From: Pseudorhodoferax soli
GTDB lineage: Bacteria > Pseudomonadota > Gammaproteobacteria > Burkholderiales > Burkholderiaceae_C
Direction of reading: 5' to 3'
Length of the DNA: 64,000 nucleotides
NCBI RefSeq assembly: GCF_003337555.1
Contig: NZ_QPJK01000003.1
Coordinates: forward strand, 488,115 to 552,114
This document shows positions 20,799-29,199 of this stretch, piece after piece (positions within the stretch are counted from its first letter, which is position 1; every line of letters starts with the position of its first letter). Below the pieces are notes generated by a model that was given only the letters and a program-made list of their open reading frames with translations, was not told the origin of the DNA and searched no databases. Position numbers and translations under genes: made by a program.

Positions 20799-21518
20799 AT
20801 GAGTTCCGACGACTTCGACAATCCCACCGTCACCGCCCTGCGCACCGATCTGGCACTGGCCCTGCGCGCTGCCGCGCACCACGGATTGGGAGAAGGTGTG
20901 TGCAACCATTTCAGCGTGGAGGTGCCCGACGGCAGCGGCCGCTTCCTGCTGAACCCGCGCGGGCTGCTCTGGTCGGAGGTGCAGGCCGACGATGTGGTGT
21001 TGATCGACGCCCATGGCGAGCGCCTGGCTGGGCGACACGCGGTGGAGCCCACCGCCATGTTCATCCACGCCGCAATCCATCGCCTGTGCGGCCACCGCGT
21101 GGTGCTGCATTCGCACATGCCCTACGCGACTGCACTGGCTCTGACGACGGATGGCGCGCTGGACACCTGCCTGTCGCAGAACGCCATGCGCTACCACGGC
21201 CGGGTGGCGGTCGACCACCGCTACAACGGCCTGGCGCTCGACGCGGCCGAGGGCGAACGCATCGCCGATGCCATGCAGGGCGCGGACGTGGCCTTCCTCG
21301 CCAACCACGGCGTGGTGGTCTGCGGCGCGCGCATCGACCACGCCTACGACGACCTCTACTATCTGGAGCGCGCCTGCATGGCCCAGGTGCTGGCCCAGTC
21401 CAGCGGCCGGCCGCTGCGCAGCGCCGACCCGGCGCTGGCAGCGCGCGTCTGCGCGCAGACACTGGGCGAGAGACTGCAGTCCGAACTGTTCTTCGAGGCG
21501 CTGCGGCGCCAGCTGTGA
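20799..21518 (+). CDS. Class II aldolase/adducin family protein
   Basis: 239 residues. The zinc-binding pair H-x-H is in VLHSHMPYATAL, the third histidine in FLANHGVVVCG, and the glutamate-containing EPTAMFIHAAIH helix precedes them, as in fuculose-phosphate aldolase and related decarboxylases/dehydratases. The family cleaves or decarboxylates phosphorylated or free sugar acids. In this cluster it is probably the carbon-carbon-breaking step for whatever the ABC importer takes in, and the HAD protein may act as its phosphatase; that is inference. Confidence 0.85.
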   Translation: MSSDDFDNPTVTALRTDLALALRAAAHHGLGEGVCNHFSVEVPDGSGRFLLNPRGLLWSEVQADDVVLIDAHGERLAGRHAVEPTAMFIHAAIHRLCGHRVVLHSHMPYATALALTTDGALDTCLSQNAMRYHGRVAVDHRYNGLALDAAEGERIADAMQGADVAFLANHGVVVCGARIDHAYDDLYYLERACMAQVLAQSSGRPLRSADPALAARVCAQTLGERLQSELFFEALRRQL

Positions 21519-21666
21519 GGCCCGCATAGAACGGGCCTGGCCACGGCGGTCCAGTGCAAGGCATTCAGTTTGCCCGGGTATGCACCGCCCGAAATAGTCG
21601 CTTCCGACGATGCCGCCTCCCGGGAGCGGTCACTACCGTGGCCGCTCCAACAACGAAGGAGACGAC

Positions 21667-22854
21667 ATGCACCACCCCATTCAGCGCCGTGCCCTGGTGC
21701 TCGCGCTGGCTGCCGCACCGCTCGCAGGCCGTACCCAGGCCAAGAAGTACGGCCCCGGCACCAGCGACACCGAGATCCGCATCGGCCAGACCCTGCCCTA
21801 CAGCGGCCCGGCCTCCGCCTACGCGCAACTGGGCCGGGCCGAGGCCGCGCACTTCAAGTTCCTGAACGACAACGGCGGCATCAACGGCCGCAAGATCAAC
21901 TTCATGTCGCTCGATGACGGCTACGCGCCGCCCAAGGCGGTAGAGCTCACGCGCAAGCTGGTCGAGCAGGACGAGGTGGCGCTGATCTTCGGCGTGCTGG
22001 GCACGGCCGTGAACGTCGGCACGCGCCGCTATCTGAACCAGAAGAAGGTGCCGCAGCTCTTCATCTCTGCCGGCTCGGACACCTTCGCCCAGCCCGAGCA
22101 GTTCCCCTGGACCATGGGCTGGCAGCCCACGTTGCGGGCCGAGGCGCGCTTCTACGCGCGCAGCATCCTCGCCGAGCGGCCCGACGCCAAGATCGGCGTG
22201 CTCTACCAGGACGACGACTTCGGCAAGGAACTCCTGGCCGGCCTGACCGATGGCCTGGGCGACAAGGCCAAGCAGATCGTCTCCGCGCAAAGCTTCCAGG
22301 CCACCGACCCGACGGTGGACTCGCAGCTCATCACGCTCAAGGACAAGGGCGCCGACACGCTGATGCTGTTCGCCTACGCGCGGCACTCCGCGCAGAGCAT
22401 CCGCAAGGCGGCGGACCTGCGCTGGCAGCCCGACATCTACCTGCACCTGGGCTCGGCCTCGGTCAGCGCCACGCTGGCGCCGGCCGGGCTGGAGAACGCG
22501 ACCAAGGTGCGCACCGCGGGCTTCATCAAGGACATCACCGACCCGCAATGGGCCAAGGACCCGGACCTGGCCCCCTTCATCGCCACGATGAAGAAGTACC
22601 AGCCTGACGCCAACCTGGACGACGCGCTCTACATCATGGGCTGGGCCATCGCGCTGACGCTGGAGCAGGTGCTGCGCCAGTGCGGCGACGATCTCACGCG
22701 CGAGAACATCATGCGCCAGGCCGCCAACCTCAAGGAGTGGCGCAACCCCGCGCTGCTGCCGGGCAGCCTGATCAGCACCAGCCCGACCGACTTCCGCGTG
22801 GTGGAGTACATGAAGCTGCAGCGCTTCAACGGGAAGACCTGGGCCTTCGTCTGA
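21667..22854 (+). CDS. Branched-chain-type ABC transporter substrate-binding protein (second)
   Basis: 395 residues from the ATG at 21667 with GAAGGAGACG upstream. A signal peptide (LVLALAAAPLAGRTQA) leads into GPGTSDTEIRIGQTLPYSGPASAY, the Peripla_BP_6 start. It belongs to a subgroup with the long loop DNGGINGRKINFMSLDDGY. No permease or ATPase is beside it, so it may use the transporter at 16.4-19.9 kb or act alone. It is separated from the aldolase by 148 bases. Confidence 0.85.
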   Translation: MHHPIQRRALVLALAAAPLAGRTQAKKYGPGTSDTEIRIGQTLPYSGPASAYAQLGRAEAAHFKFLNDNGGINGRKINFMSLDDGYAPPKAVELTRKLVEQDEVALIFGVLGTAVNVGTRRYLNQKKVPQLFISAGSDTFAQPEQFPWTMGWQPTLRAEARFYARSILAERPDAKIGVLYQDDDFGKELLAGLTDGLGDKAKQIVSAQSFQATDPTVDSQLITLKDKGADTLMLFAYARHSAQSIRKAADLRWQPDIYLHLGSASVSATLAPAGLENATKVRTAGFIKDITDPQWAKDPDLAPFIATMKKYQPDANLDDALYIMGWAIALTLEQVLRQCGDDLTRENIMRQAANLKEWRNPALLPGSLISTSPTDFRVVEYMKLQRFNGKTWAFV

Positions 22855-22907
22855 GTCTGACCGGGCCGGCGCCGTGCCAAGATCGCGCCCATCAACGGGA
22901 GATGGCA

Positions 22908-23435
22908 ATGGGCAGCAAACTGGTGGTGATGGGCGTGTCGGGCTGCGGCAAGTCGTCGCTGGGCGCCGCGCTGGCGCAGGCGCTGGGCAGCCGGCTGATC
23001 GAGGGCGACGACTACCACCCGCAGGCCAACCAGGACAAGATGCAGCAGGGTGTCGCGCTGACCGATGCCGACCGCTGGCCCTGGCTCGACCAGCTCGGCG
23101 CCATGGTGCACAGCGAGACTGCGCGCAGCGTGGTACTGACCTGCTCCGCGCTCAAGCGCAGCTACCGCGACCGGCTGCGCATGCTGGCGCCCGGCCTGCA
23201 GTTCGTCTTCATCGACATCAACGAGGCCGAGGCACGTGCGCGCGTGGGTGCACGCCAAGGCCACTTCTTCCCGGCGCAACTGGTGGCCGACCAGTTCGCG
23301 GCGCTGCAGCCGCCGCTGGGCGAGCCGGGCGTGTTCCGTGTCGACGCCCTGCTGGACATCGACGCCCAGCGCGACGCGGTACTGCAGCAGCTGGCGGCCG
23401 CCCCCATCCCGACTTTGAAGGAACCTGCCCCGTGA
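22908..23435 (+). CDS. gntK: Gluconokinase
   Basis: 175 residues. The P-loop GVSGCGKSS is at the N-terminus (residues 10-18), followed by the gluconokinase signature LIEGDDYHPQANQDKMQQG and the lid-region ALKRSYRDRLR. GGGAG stands six bases before the ATG at 22908; an ATG at 22902 is also in frame. It phosphorylates D-gluconate to 6-phosphogluconate in the cytoplasm. Its stop overlaps the GTG start of a dehydrogenase remnant by four bases (GTGA), so the two genes were once translationally coupled. Confidence 0.92.
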   Translation: MGSKLVVMGVSGCGKSSLGAALAQALGSRLIEGDDYHPQANQDKMQQGVALTDADRWPWLDQLGAMVHSETARSVVLTCSALKRSYRDRLRMLAPGLQFVFIDINEAEARARVGARQGHFFPAQLVADQFAALQPPLGEPGVFRVDALLDIDAQRDAVLQQLAAAPIPTLKEPAP

Positions 23436-23552
23436 CTGCCGACCCCAGCCGTAGCGCGCCGGCGCCATTCGATCTGGCTGGCCAGCGATGCCTCGCGCTT
23501 TGTCAACGGGCACCTCCTGTACGTGGATGGCGGCGTGACGGCCACCCTCTGG
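23432..23552 (+). pseudogene. Short-chain dehydrogenase remnant (gluconate 5-dehydrogenase type) with large internal deletion
   Basis: Codons from the GTG at 23432 give VTADPSRSAPAPFDLAG, the usual N-terminus of an SDR just before its TGxxxGIG motif. In another frame, 23475-23552 gives WLASDASRFVNGHLLYVDGG plus VTATLW, the conserved SDR C-terminus. The coenzyme-binding loop and the Tyr-x-x-x-Lys active site, roughly 200 residues, are missing. The join lies in TGGCTGGCC (23475-23483), which fits both halves and could have mediated the deletion. The remaining 115 bases to the IclR gene show nothing I can name. Confidence 0.8.
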
Positions 23553-23667
23553 CGATGCCGTCGATGCGCGCGCCGTCTTCGGCCAACGCCGCGGCCCAGG
23601 CAGCAGCCTTGCCTGCGCAGCGGGCCGCGGACGGTTCGGTCCTGCGCGCACGGCGCTGGCCGCGGCG

Positions 23668-24405
23668 ATGACAAAGGTTCCTGCGGAGCAGGCGCCGCAG
23701 GTCGCGTCGGTGGCGCGCGCGCTGGGGGTGCTCAAGGCGTTCTCGGGCGACGAGAGCTTCGTTTCGCTGGCCGAGCTGGCACGCCGCACCGGCATGCACA
23801 AGCCCACGGTGCTCCGGCTGGCGCGCACGCTGGCAGCCGAAGGCTTCCTGGTCTACCGGGCCGATGGCGCATGGCGCCTGGGACCGAGCGCCGGCTCCCT
23901 CGGCGCGCGCTACCAGGCGCAGTTCGACGTCAACGACATCATCGAGCCGCAGCTCATGGCACTGTCGGCTGCGACGGGCGAAAGCGCCTCCTTCTATGTC
24001 TACGAGGACAACATCCGCAGCTGCCTGCTGCGCTGCGAGGGACCGCGCGGCATCCGCCGCCATGTGCGTTCCGGGGAGCTGCTGCCCCTGGACAGGGGCT
24101 CCGCGGGGCGCGTGATCCTGGCGGCGCTCGGCGCACCCGGCGCGGCGTACGACGACATCCGCCGCGAAGGCTTCAGCGTCACGCGCGGTGAACGCAGCGC
24201 CGGTGCCGCCAGCATCTCGGCAGCGGTGCACGGCGCCAACCGGGCGGTGCTGGGCTCGGTCGGCGTGTCCGGTCCCATCGAGCGGCTCACGCAGGCACTG
24301 CTGCACTCCTACGCGCCGGCCACCGTGCAGGCCGCGGCACAGATTTCCTGGAAGCTGGGCGGCGTGTCCGTGGCGGCGCTGCGCTCCAGCTGGCATCCGG
24401 GCTGA
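23668..24405 (+). CDS. IclR family transcriptional regulator
   Basis: 245 residues: winged helix ARALGVLKAFSGDESFVSLAELARRTGMHKPTVLRL with the M-H-K-P-T-V recognition helix, then the effector domain ending in IERLTQALLHSYAPATVQAAAQISWKLG. It precedes a Bug-type binding protein and a LigJ-type hydratase on the same strand, so it likely regulates that set. A hairpin (24413-24433) separates it from the next gene. Confidence 0.9.
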   Translation: MTKVPAEQAPQVASVARALGVLKAFSGDESFVSLAELARRTGMHKPTVLRLARTLAAEGFLVYRADGAWRLGPSAGSLGARYQAQFDVNDIIEPQLMALSAATGESASFYVYEDNIRSCLLRCEGPRGIRRHVRSGELLPLDRGSAGRVILAALGAPGAAYDDIRREGFSVTRGERSAGAASISAAVHGANRAVLGSVGVSGPIERLTQALLHSYAPATVQAAAQISWKLGGVSVAALRSSWHPG

Positions 24406-24412
24406 GGCGCGG

Positions 24413-24433
24413 CCGTTACGCCAGCCGTAACGG
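24413..24433 (+). terminator. Hairpin after the IclR gene
   Basis: CCGTTACG and CGTAACGG pair perfectly across a five-base loop (CCAGC), starting eight bases after the IclR stop and followed by TCTTCC. This could end the IclR transcript. A further imperfect dyad (ATGGT-TCCT-ACCAT) at about 24451-24464 may be an operator for the following gene. Confidence 0.5.
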
Positions 24434-24511
24434 TCTTCCCCCCAGGTGGCAATGGTTCCTACCATGGAGCCGGCAACCCCGTGTTGAGGGTTCCAGCCTT
24501 CGGAGGCATCC

Positions 24512-25492
24512 ATGACCAGCAAGCGAGCCCTGCTCCGCGCCGCCCTGTGCGCCTGTGCCACCCTCACCGTGCCACTGGCATTCGCCCAACCGGCCAGCTA
24601 TCCCGACAAGACCATCCGCCTCATCGTTCCGTTCGCCGCCGGTGGGCCTGCCGACGTCGTCGCCCGCGAAATGTCCATCGCGCTCGGCCAGGATCTCGGC
24701 CAGACGGTGGTGGTCGAGAACATGGGCGGCGGTGCCGGCGTGCCCGCCACCAACACGGTGTCGCGGGCACTCGCCGATGGCTACACGCTGCTGTTCGCGG
24801 CCTCGGGCAACGTCGTCATCCAGCCCCTGCTGGCGAAGAAGCGGGTGGACATCCTGAGCCAGCTGTCGCCGGTGGCGATGGTCACCAGCAGCCCCCACGT
24901 GCTGGTGGTGTCGAGCAAGCTGCCGGTGCGCACGGTGAAGGAGTTCACGGACTACGCCAAGGCCCACCCCGGCAGCGTGAACTTCGCCTCGGCAGGCGTG
25001 GGCGGCCTGGCGCACCTGGCATCCGAGCTGTTCATGCGGGACGCCGGCATCGACGCCCGCCACCTGGCCTACAAGGGCTCTTCGCAGGCGATGACGGACC
25101 TGGTCTCGGGCCAGGTGCAGGCCATGTTCAGCAGCCAGCCCTCGATGAAGGGAATGATCGACAAGGGGCTGCTGCGCGTCATCGGCCTCACGTCGGCATC
25201 GTCCTCCCCCGCCTACAAGGGCATCCCGCTGATCAAGGAGGCCGGGGTTCCCGGCTTCGAGTACATGACCTGGTACGGGGTCTACGGCCCCGCCGGCTTG
25301 CCGCCGGCGGTGGTCCAGCGGCTGGGTGGCGCGCTGTCCAAGCTGGCGGCGGACAAGGGCTTCGAGGGGCGCCTGCGCGAACAGGGCGTCGACCTGCACG
25401 TCAGCACGCCCGAGGAGCTGGCGGATCGCACGCGCAAGGAAACGGCCGCCTGGGACAAGGTGATCCGCGACTCCGGCATCCACTTGAACTGA
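24512..25492 (+). CDS. Bug family (tripartite tricarboxylate) substrate-binding protein
   Basis: 326 residues with a Sec signal peptide ending AFAQ. The hallmark YPDKTIRLIVPFAAGGPADVVAR follows, then ENMGGGAGVPATN and SVNFASAGVGGLAHLASELF, all Bug/TctC signatures. These periplasmic proteins bind carboxylates and typically outnumber their TctAB membrane partners in Burkholderiales; none is nearby. It directly precedes the oxalomesaconate hydratase gene (31 bases), suggesting it binds an aromatic acid or its ring-cleavage product. Confidence 0.92.
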   Translation: MTSKRALLRAALCACATLTVPLAFAQPASYPDKTIRLIVPFAAGGPADVVAREMSIALGQDLGQTVVVENMGGGAGVPATNTVSRALADGYTLLFAASGNVVIQPLLAKKRVDILSQLSPVAMVTSSPHVLVVSSKLPVRTVKEFTDYAKAHPGSVNFASAGVGGLAHLASELFMRDAGIDARHLAYKGSSQAMTDLVSGQVQAMFSSQPSMKGMIDKGLLRVIGLTSASSSPAYKGIPLIKEAGVPGFEYMTWYGVYGPAGLPPAVVQRLGGALSKLAADKGFEGRLREQGVDLHVSTPEELADRTRKETAAWDKVIRDSGIHLN

Positions 25493-25523
25493 TGCCGGCC
25501 CATCCACTTGGCGGCCAACGCCC

Positions 25524-26549
25524 ATGATCATCGACTGCCACGGCCACTACACCACCGCGCCCAAGGCCCTGGGCGACTACCGCCAGCGGCAGACCGCGCG
25601 CCTTGGCGAGCCGGGTGCGCCCGCGCTGCGCCTGGACTTTCGCATCGGCGATGACGAGATCCGCGACAGCCTGGAGCCGCACCAGCTGGCCACGCAGCGC
25701 CAGCGCGGTGTGGACATGACCGTGTTCTCGCCGACTGCCGGCGCCATGGCGCACCACGTCGGCAACGCCGAGACCAGCGCGCATTGGGCCCAGGCCTGCA
25801 ACGACCTGGTGCACCGCGTGACGCAGCTGTACCCGCTGGAATATGCGGGCGTGTGCCAGCTGCCGCAGTCGCCGCGCGCCAGCCTGGCGAACTGTGTCGC
25901 GGAACTCGAACGCTGCGTGACCGGACTGGGTTTCGTCGGCTGCAACATCAATCCGGACCCGTCGGACGGCTACTGGACCGACCCGCCGATGACAGACCGC
26001 CACTGGTATCCGCTGTACGAGAAGATGGTGGAACTCGATGTGCCCGGCATGGTGCATGTCAGTTGCTCCTGCAATCCGAACTTCCACCACACGGGCGCCC
26101 ACTACCTGAACGGCGACACGGCGGTGTTCATGCAGCTCGTGCTGTCGGACCTGTTCAAGGACTTCCCCACCCTGCGCCTGGTCATCCCGCACGGCGGCGG
26201 CGCCGTGCCCTACCACTGGGGCCGGTACCGCGGCCTGGCGCAGCAACTGGGCCGCCCGCCGATGCCCGAGCTGCTGCGCAACGTGTTCTTCGACACCTGC
26301 GTGTACCACCAGAGCGGCATCAACCTGCTGCTGGACGTGATCCCGGTGGAGAACGTGCTCTTCGCCTCGGAGATCCACGGTGCCGTGAAGGGCGTCGATC
26401 CGCAGACCGGCTTCCACTTCGACGACACGCGGCGCTATGTCGATGCGGTGCACGGACTGGCGGCGCCGGACCTGCACAAGGTGTTCGAACTGAATGCGCG
26501 CCGCGTCTATCCGCGGCTCGATGCCCTGCTGGCGGCCCAGGGCCGTTGA
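25524..26549 (+). CDS. ligJ: 4-oxalomesaconate hydratase, LigJ type (amidohydrolase fold)
   Basis: 341 residues. MIIDCHGHYTTAPKAL supplies the first metal-binding H-x-H (His6, His8), FSPTAGAMAHHVG, LGFVGCNINPDPS, CNPNFHHTGAHYLNGD, VIPHGGGAVPYHWGR and FDTCVYH match LigJ-type enzymes of the protocatechuate 4,5-cleavage pathway. The enzyme adds water to 4-oxalomesaconate, giving 4-carboxy-4-hydroxy-2-oxoadipate, in the cytoplasm. The other 4,5-pathway genes are not in the window, so this copy may serve a related acid (for example gallate or a substituted protocatechuate). Close family match, substrate moderately certain. Confidence 0.85.
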   Translation: MIIDCHGHYTTAPKALGDYRQRQTARLGEPGAPALRLDFRIGDDEIRDSLEPHQLATQRQRGVDMTVFSPTAGAMAHHVGNAETSAHWAQACNDLVHRVTQLYPLEYAGVCQLPQSPRASLANCVAELERCVTGLGFVGCNINPDPSDGYWTDPPMTDRHWYPLYEKMVELDVPGMVHVSCSCNPNFHHTGAHYLNGDTAVFMQLVLSDLFKDFPTLRLVIPHGGGAVPYHWGRYRGLAQQLGRPPMPELLRNVFFDTCVYHQSGINLLLDVIPVENVLFASEIHGAVKGVDPQTGFHFDDTRRYVDAVHGLAAPDLHKVFELNARRVYPRLDALLAAQGR

Positions 26550-26752
26550 GCGGCGTCCGACCTGCAGGACCTGGTCGGCACCCGCGGCGCCCGTGGCGAC
26601 ACGCAGGTGCTGGCCCGCGGCCGACAGCAGGTGCGTGCCACGCAGGTGCAAACCGGTCCCGCCGCTGAAATCCGGTGGCAAGCATGGTCGGTCCCGCAGG
26701 AGAACGTGCAGATGTCGCCAGGCGGCATCGCCGCCCCTGCGTCGACGCGGAC

Positions 26753-27643
26753 CTAAGCAGCCTGCGCGGAGCGCATCCAGGGCTTCGGAAATCTGGGTGT
26801 GGCGGCCACCAGCGCGTCCCACACCTGGCGGACCGCCAGCGTATGGTGGCGCGTGCGCGAGCGGACGAGGCAGGCTTGGCGGCGCAGGGTCTTGTCCAGG
26901 ATCGGAATGGCGCCGTCGACCCCCAGGCTCAACGCAGCAGCGCCGTTCAGCAGGGCCACCGTGCCGCCGTCCTGCGTGGCGCGCACCAGATCCTCCAGCA
27001 CATCGGACTCCAGGCGGACCTGGGGTTTGAGGCCGAGCGCGGCGAACGCCCCATCGAGCTGGCGCCGCATCGCGTACTCGCTGGGCAACAAGGCCAGGCG
27101 GCACGGAGCGAGCTGGGCCAGCCGCAGCGCGCGCCCCTTCCCGGGCACCGCGCCGACGGCCACCACCGGCTCGACGAAGCACGGCAGGATCTCCAGGTCC
27201 GCATGCGGCTCCGGGTCGAAACTGACCGCCAGGTCGAAGTCGCCGCGCAACACGCCCTCGACCAGGGCCTGTGCCGTGCGCACCACGGGCAGCACCCAGC
27301 AACCCGCATAGGACTGCACGAGCCCGACCCGCACCAGCCCTGCCACGGTGTTGGCGCGCGCCTGCGCGTCGCGCAGCGCGGCCTGCAGTTCACCGAGGCA
27401 GGCCGCGACGCGCCGGTCCAGTTCGTGGCCCGACGCGGTGGCCACGGCGCGCCCGCTCGCGCGGTCGAACAACTGCACGTCGAGCGTCGCCTCCAGCAGT
27501 GCGATCTGCTCCGACAGGGCCGCCTGCGAGATCGCCGCATCGCGCGATGCGGCGTTGAAGCTGCGGGCGCGCATGGCGGCCGTGAAGTAGCGCAGCTGGC
27601 GCAGCGAAACGAGATCGAGCGGGTCGCGCTGGCGTCGGGTCAT
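26753..27643 (-). CDS. LysR-type regulator, shortened effector domain
   Basis: 296 residues. The winged helix LVSLRQLRYFTAAMRARSFNAASRDAAISQAALSEQIALLE is normal. In the effector domain, LVRVGLVQSYAGCWVLPVVRTAQALVEG joins LP to the later strand (GDFDLAVSF) with only about 16 residues where most LysR proteins have over 30. That suggests an in-frame loss of about 17 residues near 27280. It is divergent from the second Bug gene with a LysR-type dyad at its start codon. The 203-base gap before its stop (26550-26752) shows nothing I recognise. Confidence 0.85.
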   Translation of the reverse strand: MTRRQRDPLDLVSLRQLRYFTAAMRARSFNAASRDAAISQAALSEQIALLEATLDVQLFDRASGRAVATASGHELDRRVAACLGELQAALRDAQARANTVAGLVRVGLVQSYAGCWVLPVVRTAQALVEGVLRGDFDLAVSFDPEPHADLEILPCFVEPVVAVGAVPGKGRALRLAQLAPCRLALLPSEYAMRRQLDGAFAALGLKPQVRLESDVLEDLVRATQDGGTVALLNGAAALSLGVDGAIPILDKTLRRQACLVRSRTRHHTLAVRQVWDALVAATPRFPKPWMRSAQAA

Positions 27644-27647
27644 GGTG

Positions 27648-27662
27648 ATCGGATTGTCCGAT
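27648..27662. promoter_or_regulatory. Candidate LysR box between LysR and Bug genes
   Basis: ATCGGATTGTCCGAT has perfect 6-bp arms around TTG and includes a T-N11-A core (27649-27661). It lies five bases upstream of the LysR start codon and about 85 bases before the divergent Bug gene, the usual place for an autorepression/activation site. Confidence 0.55.
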
Positions 27663-27747
27663 AGCACCGCCCAGAAAAAGCGGATTGTGGCGGCGCAGGG
27701 ACGGTCCGACACTGCTCTTCGCGAGACAACTTCCAGCGAGAACCCCG

Positions 27748-28728
27748 ATGCAACGACGCCATTTCCTGCAGTACACCAGCGCCGCGGCCGCCGCCCCGGC
27801 ACTCGGTGCCGCGCCTTCCGCACACGCCCAGGCCTTTCCGTCCAGGCCGATCCGCATCGTCTGCCCGTATCCGGCGGGAGCGACCACCGACGCCGTCTCC
27901 CGCCTGATGGCGAATGCGCTGCAAACGCAGAGCGGCGCCACCGTCATCGTCGACAACCGCAGCGGCGCCGGCGGCAACATCGGCACCGAATCGGTCGCAC
28001 GCGGCGAGGCCGACGGCCACACGCTGCTGCTGGGCGCGCTCGGCCCGATGGCCGCCAACCCGGCGCTGTATCCCAAGCTGAACTTCGACCCGGCCAAGGA
28101 CTTCACGCCGCTGGCGCTGGCCGCCTCCGTGCCGCTGGTCTGGGCCGTGCACCCCTCGTTTCCCGCCACGACGGTGCAGGAGGCGCTGGCACTGCTGCGC
28201 GCGCAGCCCGGCAAGTTCTCGTACGCCTCGGCCGGCAACGGCACGCCGCAACACCTGGCGGGCGAACTCGTCAAGCGGCAGACCGGCACGTCCATCCTGC
28301 ACATCCCCTACCGCGGCTCGGCCCCTGCGCTCAACGACGTGCTGGGCGGCACGGTGCAGATGGTGTTCGAGGCGTCACCGGCAATCCTGCAGCATGTGCA
28401 GGGCGGGCGGCTCAAGGCGCTGGCCGTCACGTCGGCCGAACGCATCCCGGCGCTGCCGCAGGTGCCCACGCTCAAGGCCGCCGGCGTGGACGCGGTGATC
28501 GGCGGGTGGTACGGCTTTCTCGCACCGGCCGCAACACCGGCCGACCGCACCGCTTGGCTGGTCCAGCAGATGCGCGCGGCGCTGGCGCAGCAGGCCACGC
28601 AGGACAAGCTGGCCGAACTCGGGTCCGTGCGCATCGACAACTCGCCGCAGGCCTTCGCCAGCCTCATGGCGAGCGAGCGTTCGCGCTGGCAGAAGTTGAT
28701 CCGCGACGTCGGCATCAAGCCCGATTGA
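27748..28728 (+). CDS. Bug family substrate-binding protein (second)
   Basis: 326 residues. The signal peptide begins MQRRHFLQ, a twin-arginine-like motif, and ends AHAQ; then FPSRPIRIVCPYPAGATTDAVSR, DNRSGAGGNIGTESVARGEADG and SYASAGNGTPQHLAGELVK identify a Bug/TctC protein. It shares the transcript with the tautomerase-like gene 12 bases downstream. Divergence from a LysR gene is the standard arrangement for Bug proteins. Its ligand is unknown, presumably the carboxylate degraded by the neighbouring enzymes. Confidence 0.92.
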   Translation: MQRRHFLQYTSAAAAAPALGAAPSAHAQAFPSRPIRIVCPYPAGATTDAVSRLMANALQTQSGATVIVDNRSGAGGNIGTESVARGEADGHTLLLGALGPMAANPALYPKLNFDPAKDFTPLALAASVPLVWAVHPSFPATTVQEALALLRAQPGKFSYASAGNGTPQHLAGELVKRQTGTSILHIPYRGSAPALNDVLGGTVQMVFEASPAILQHVQGGRLKALAVTSAERIPALPQVPTLKAAGVDAVIGGWYGFLAPAATPADRTAWLVQQMRAALAQQATQDKLAELGSVRIDNSPQAFASLMASERSRWQKLIRDVGIKPD

Positions 28729-28740
28729 GGGACGAGGCCC

Positions 28741-29121
28741 ATGCCGCACATCGTCATCGAGGCTTCGCCGCCCTTGCTGGCCGCGATCCCCTGGGCGCCG
28801 GTCCTGCAGTCGCTCCACCTGGCGCTGGCGGAGCCCGGCTGGGCTGCGCTGGCGGACCTCAAGTCACGCGTGACACCGATTGCCGTCGCGCTCAGCGGCA
28901 CCGATCCGCACGCGCAGCAACTCGTCGCGACCCTCTGGCTCACCAACCCGCGGCCGCCCGAGATGTGCGCGGCCATGATGCAGACGGTGTCCGACCATCT
29001 TGGCCGCGCGGCGGACACCCACCGGGACGCATCGACCTGGGTGCAGTGTTGCGTGTTCCTGCGAGAGCATCCGAAAGTGCACTACCTCAAGCGGGAGTGG
29101 GCGGCCCCGCCACATCGATGA
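28741..29121 (+). CDS. 5-carboxymethyl-2-hydroxymuconate isomerase-like tautomerase
   Basis: 126 residues, the size of HpaF/CHMI proteins. It starts MPHIVIEASPPL, keeping the catalytic Pro that becomes residue 1 and the MPHxxxEYS-like strand; LKSRVTP and the C-terminal HPKVHYLKREW also align with the CHMI family. These trimeric enzymes ketonise dienol ring-cleavage products. Beside a LigJ-type hydratase it may perform the 4-oxalomesaconate keto-enol step that other organisms assign to LigU/GalD; that is inference. Similarity is modest overall. Confidence 0.7.
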   Translation: MPHIVIEASPPLLAAIPWAPVLQSLHLALAEPGWAALADLKSRVTPIAVALSGTDPHAQQLVATLWLTNPRPPEMCAAMMQTVSDHLGRAADTHRDASTWVQCCVFLREHPKVHYLKREWAAPPHR

Positions 29122-29199
29122 CGGGCGCAGCAGCGGCTGCGCCCGCGGCGAAGGGAACTGCCGGGGCCCGCGGCCGCACGCGTGCCGGACAATGGCGCG

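Noticed and set aside
26550-26752. Possible small gene between the hydratase and LysR genes
   Set aside because: Short frames exist on both strands, but none has a ribosome site or recognisable sequence.
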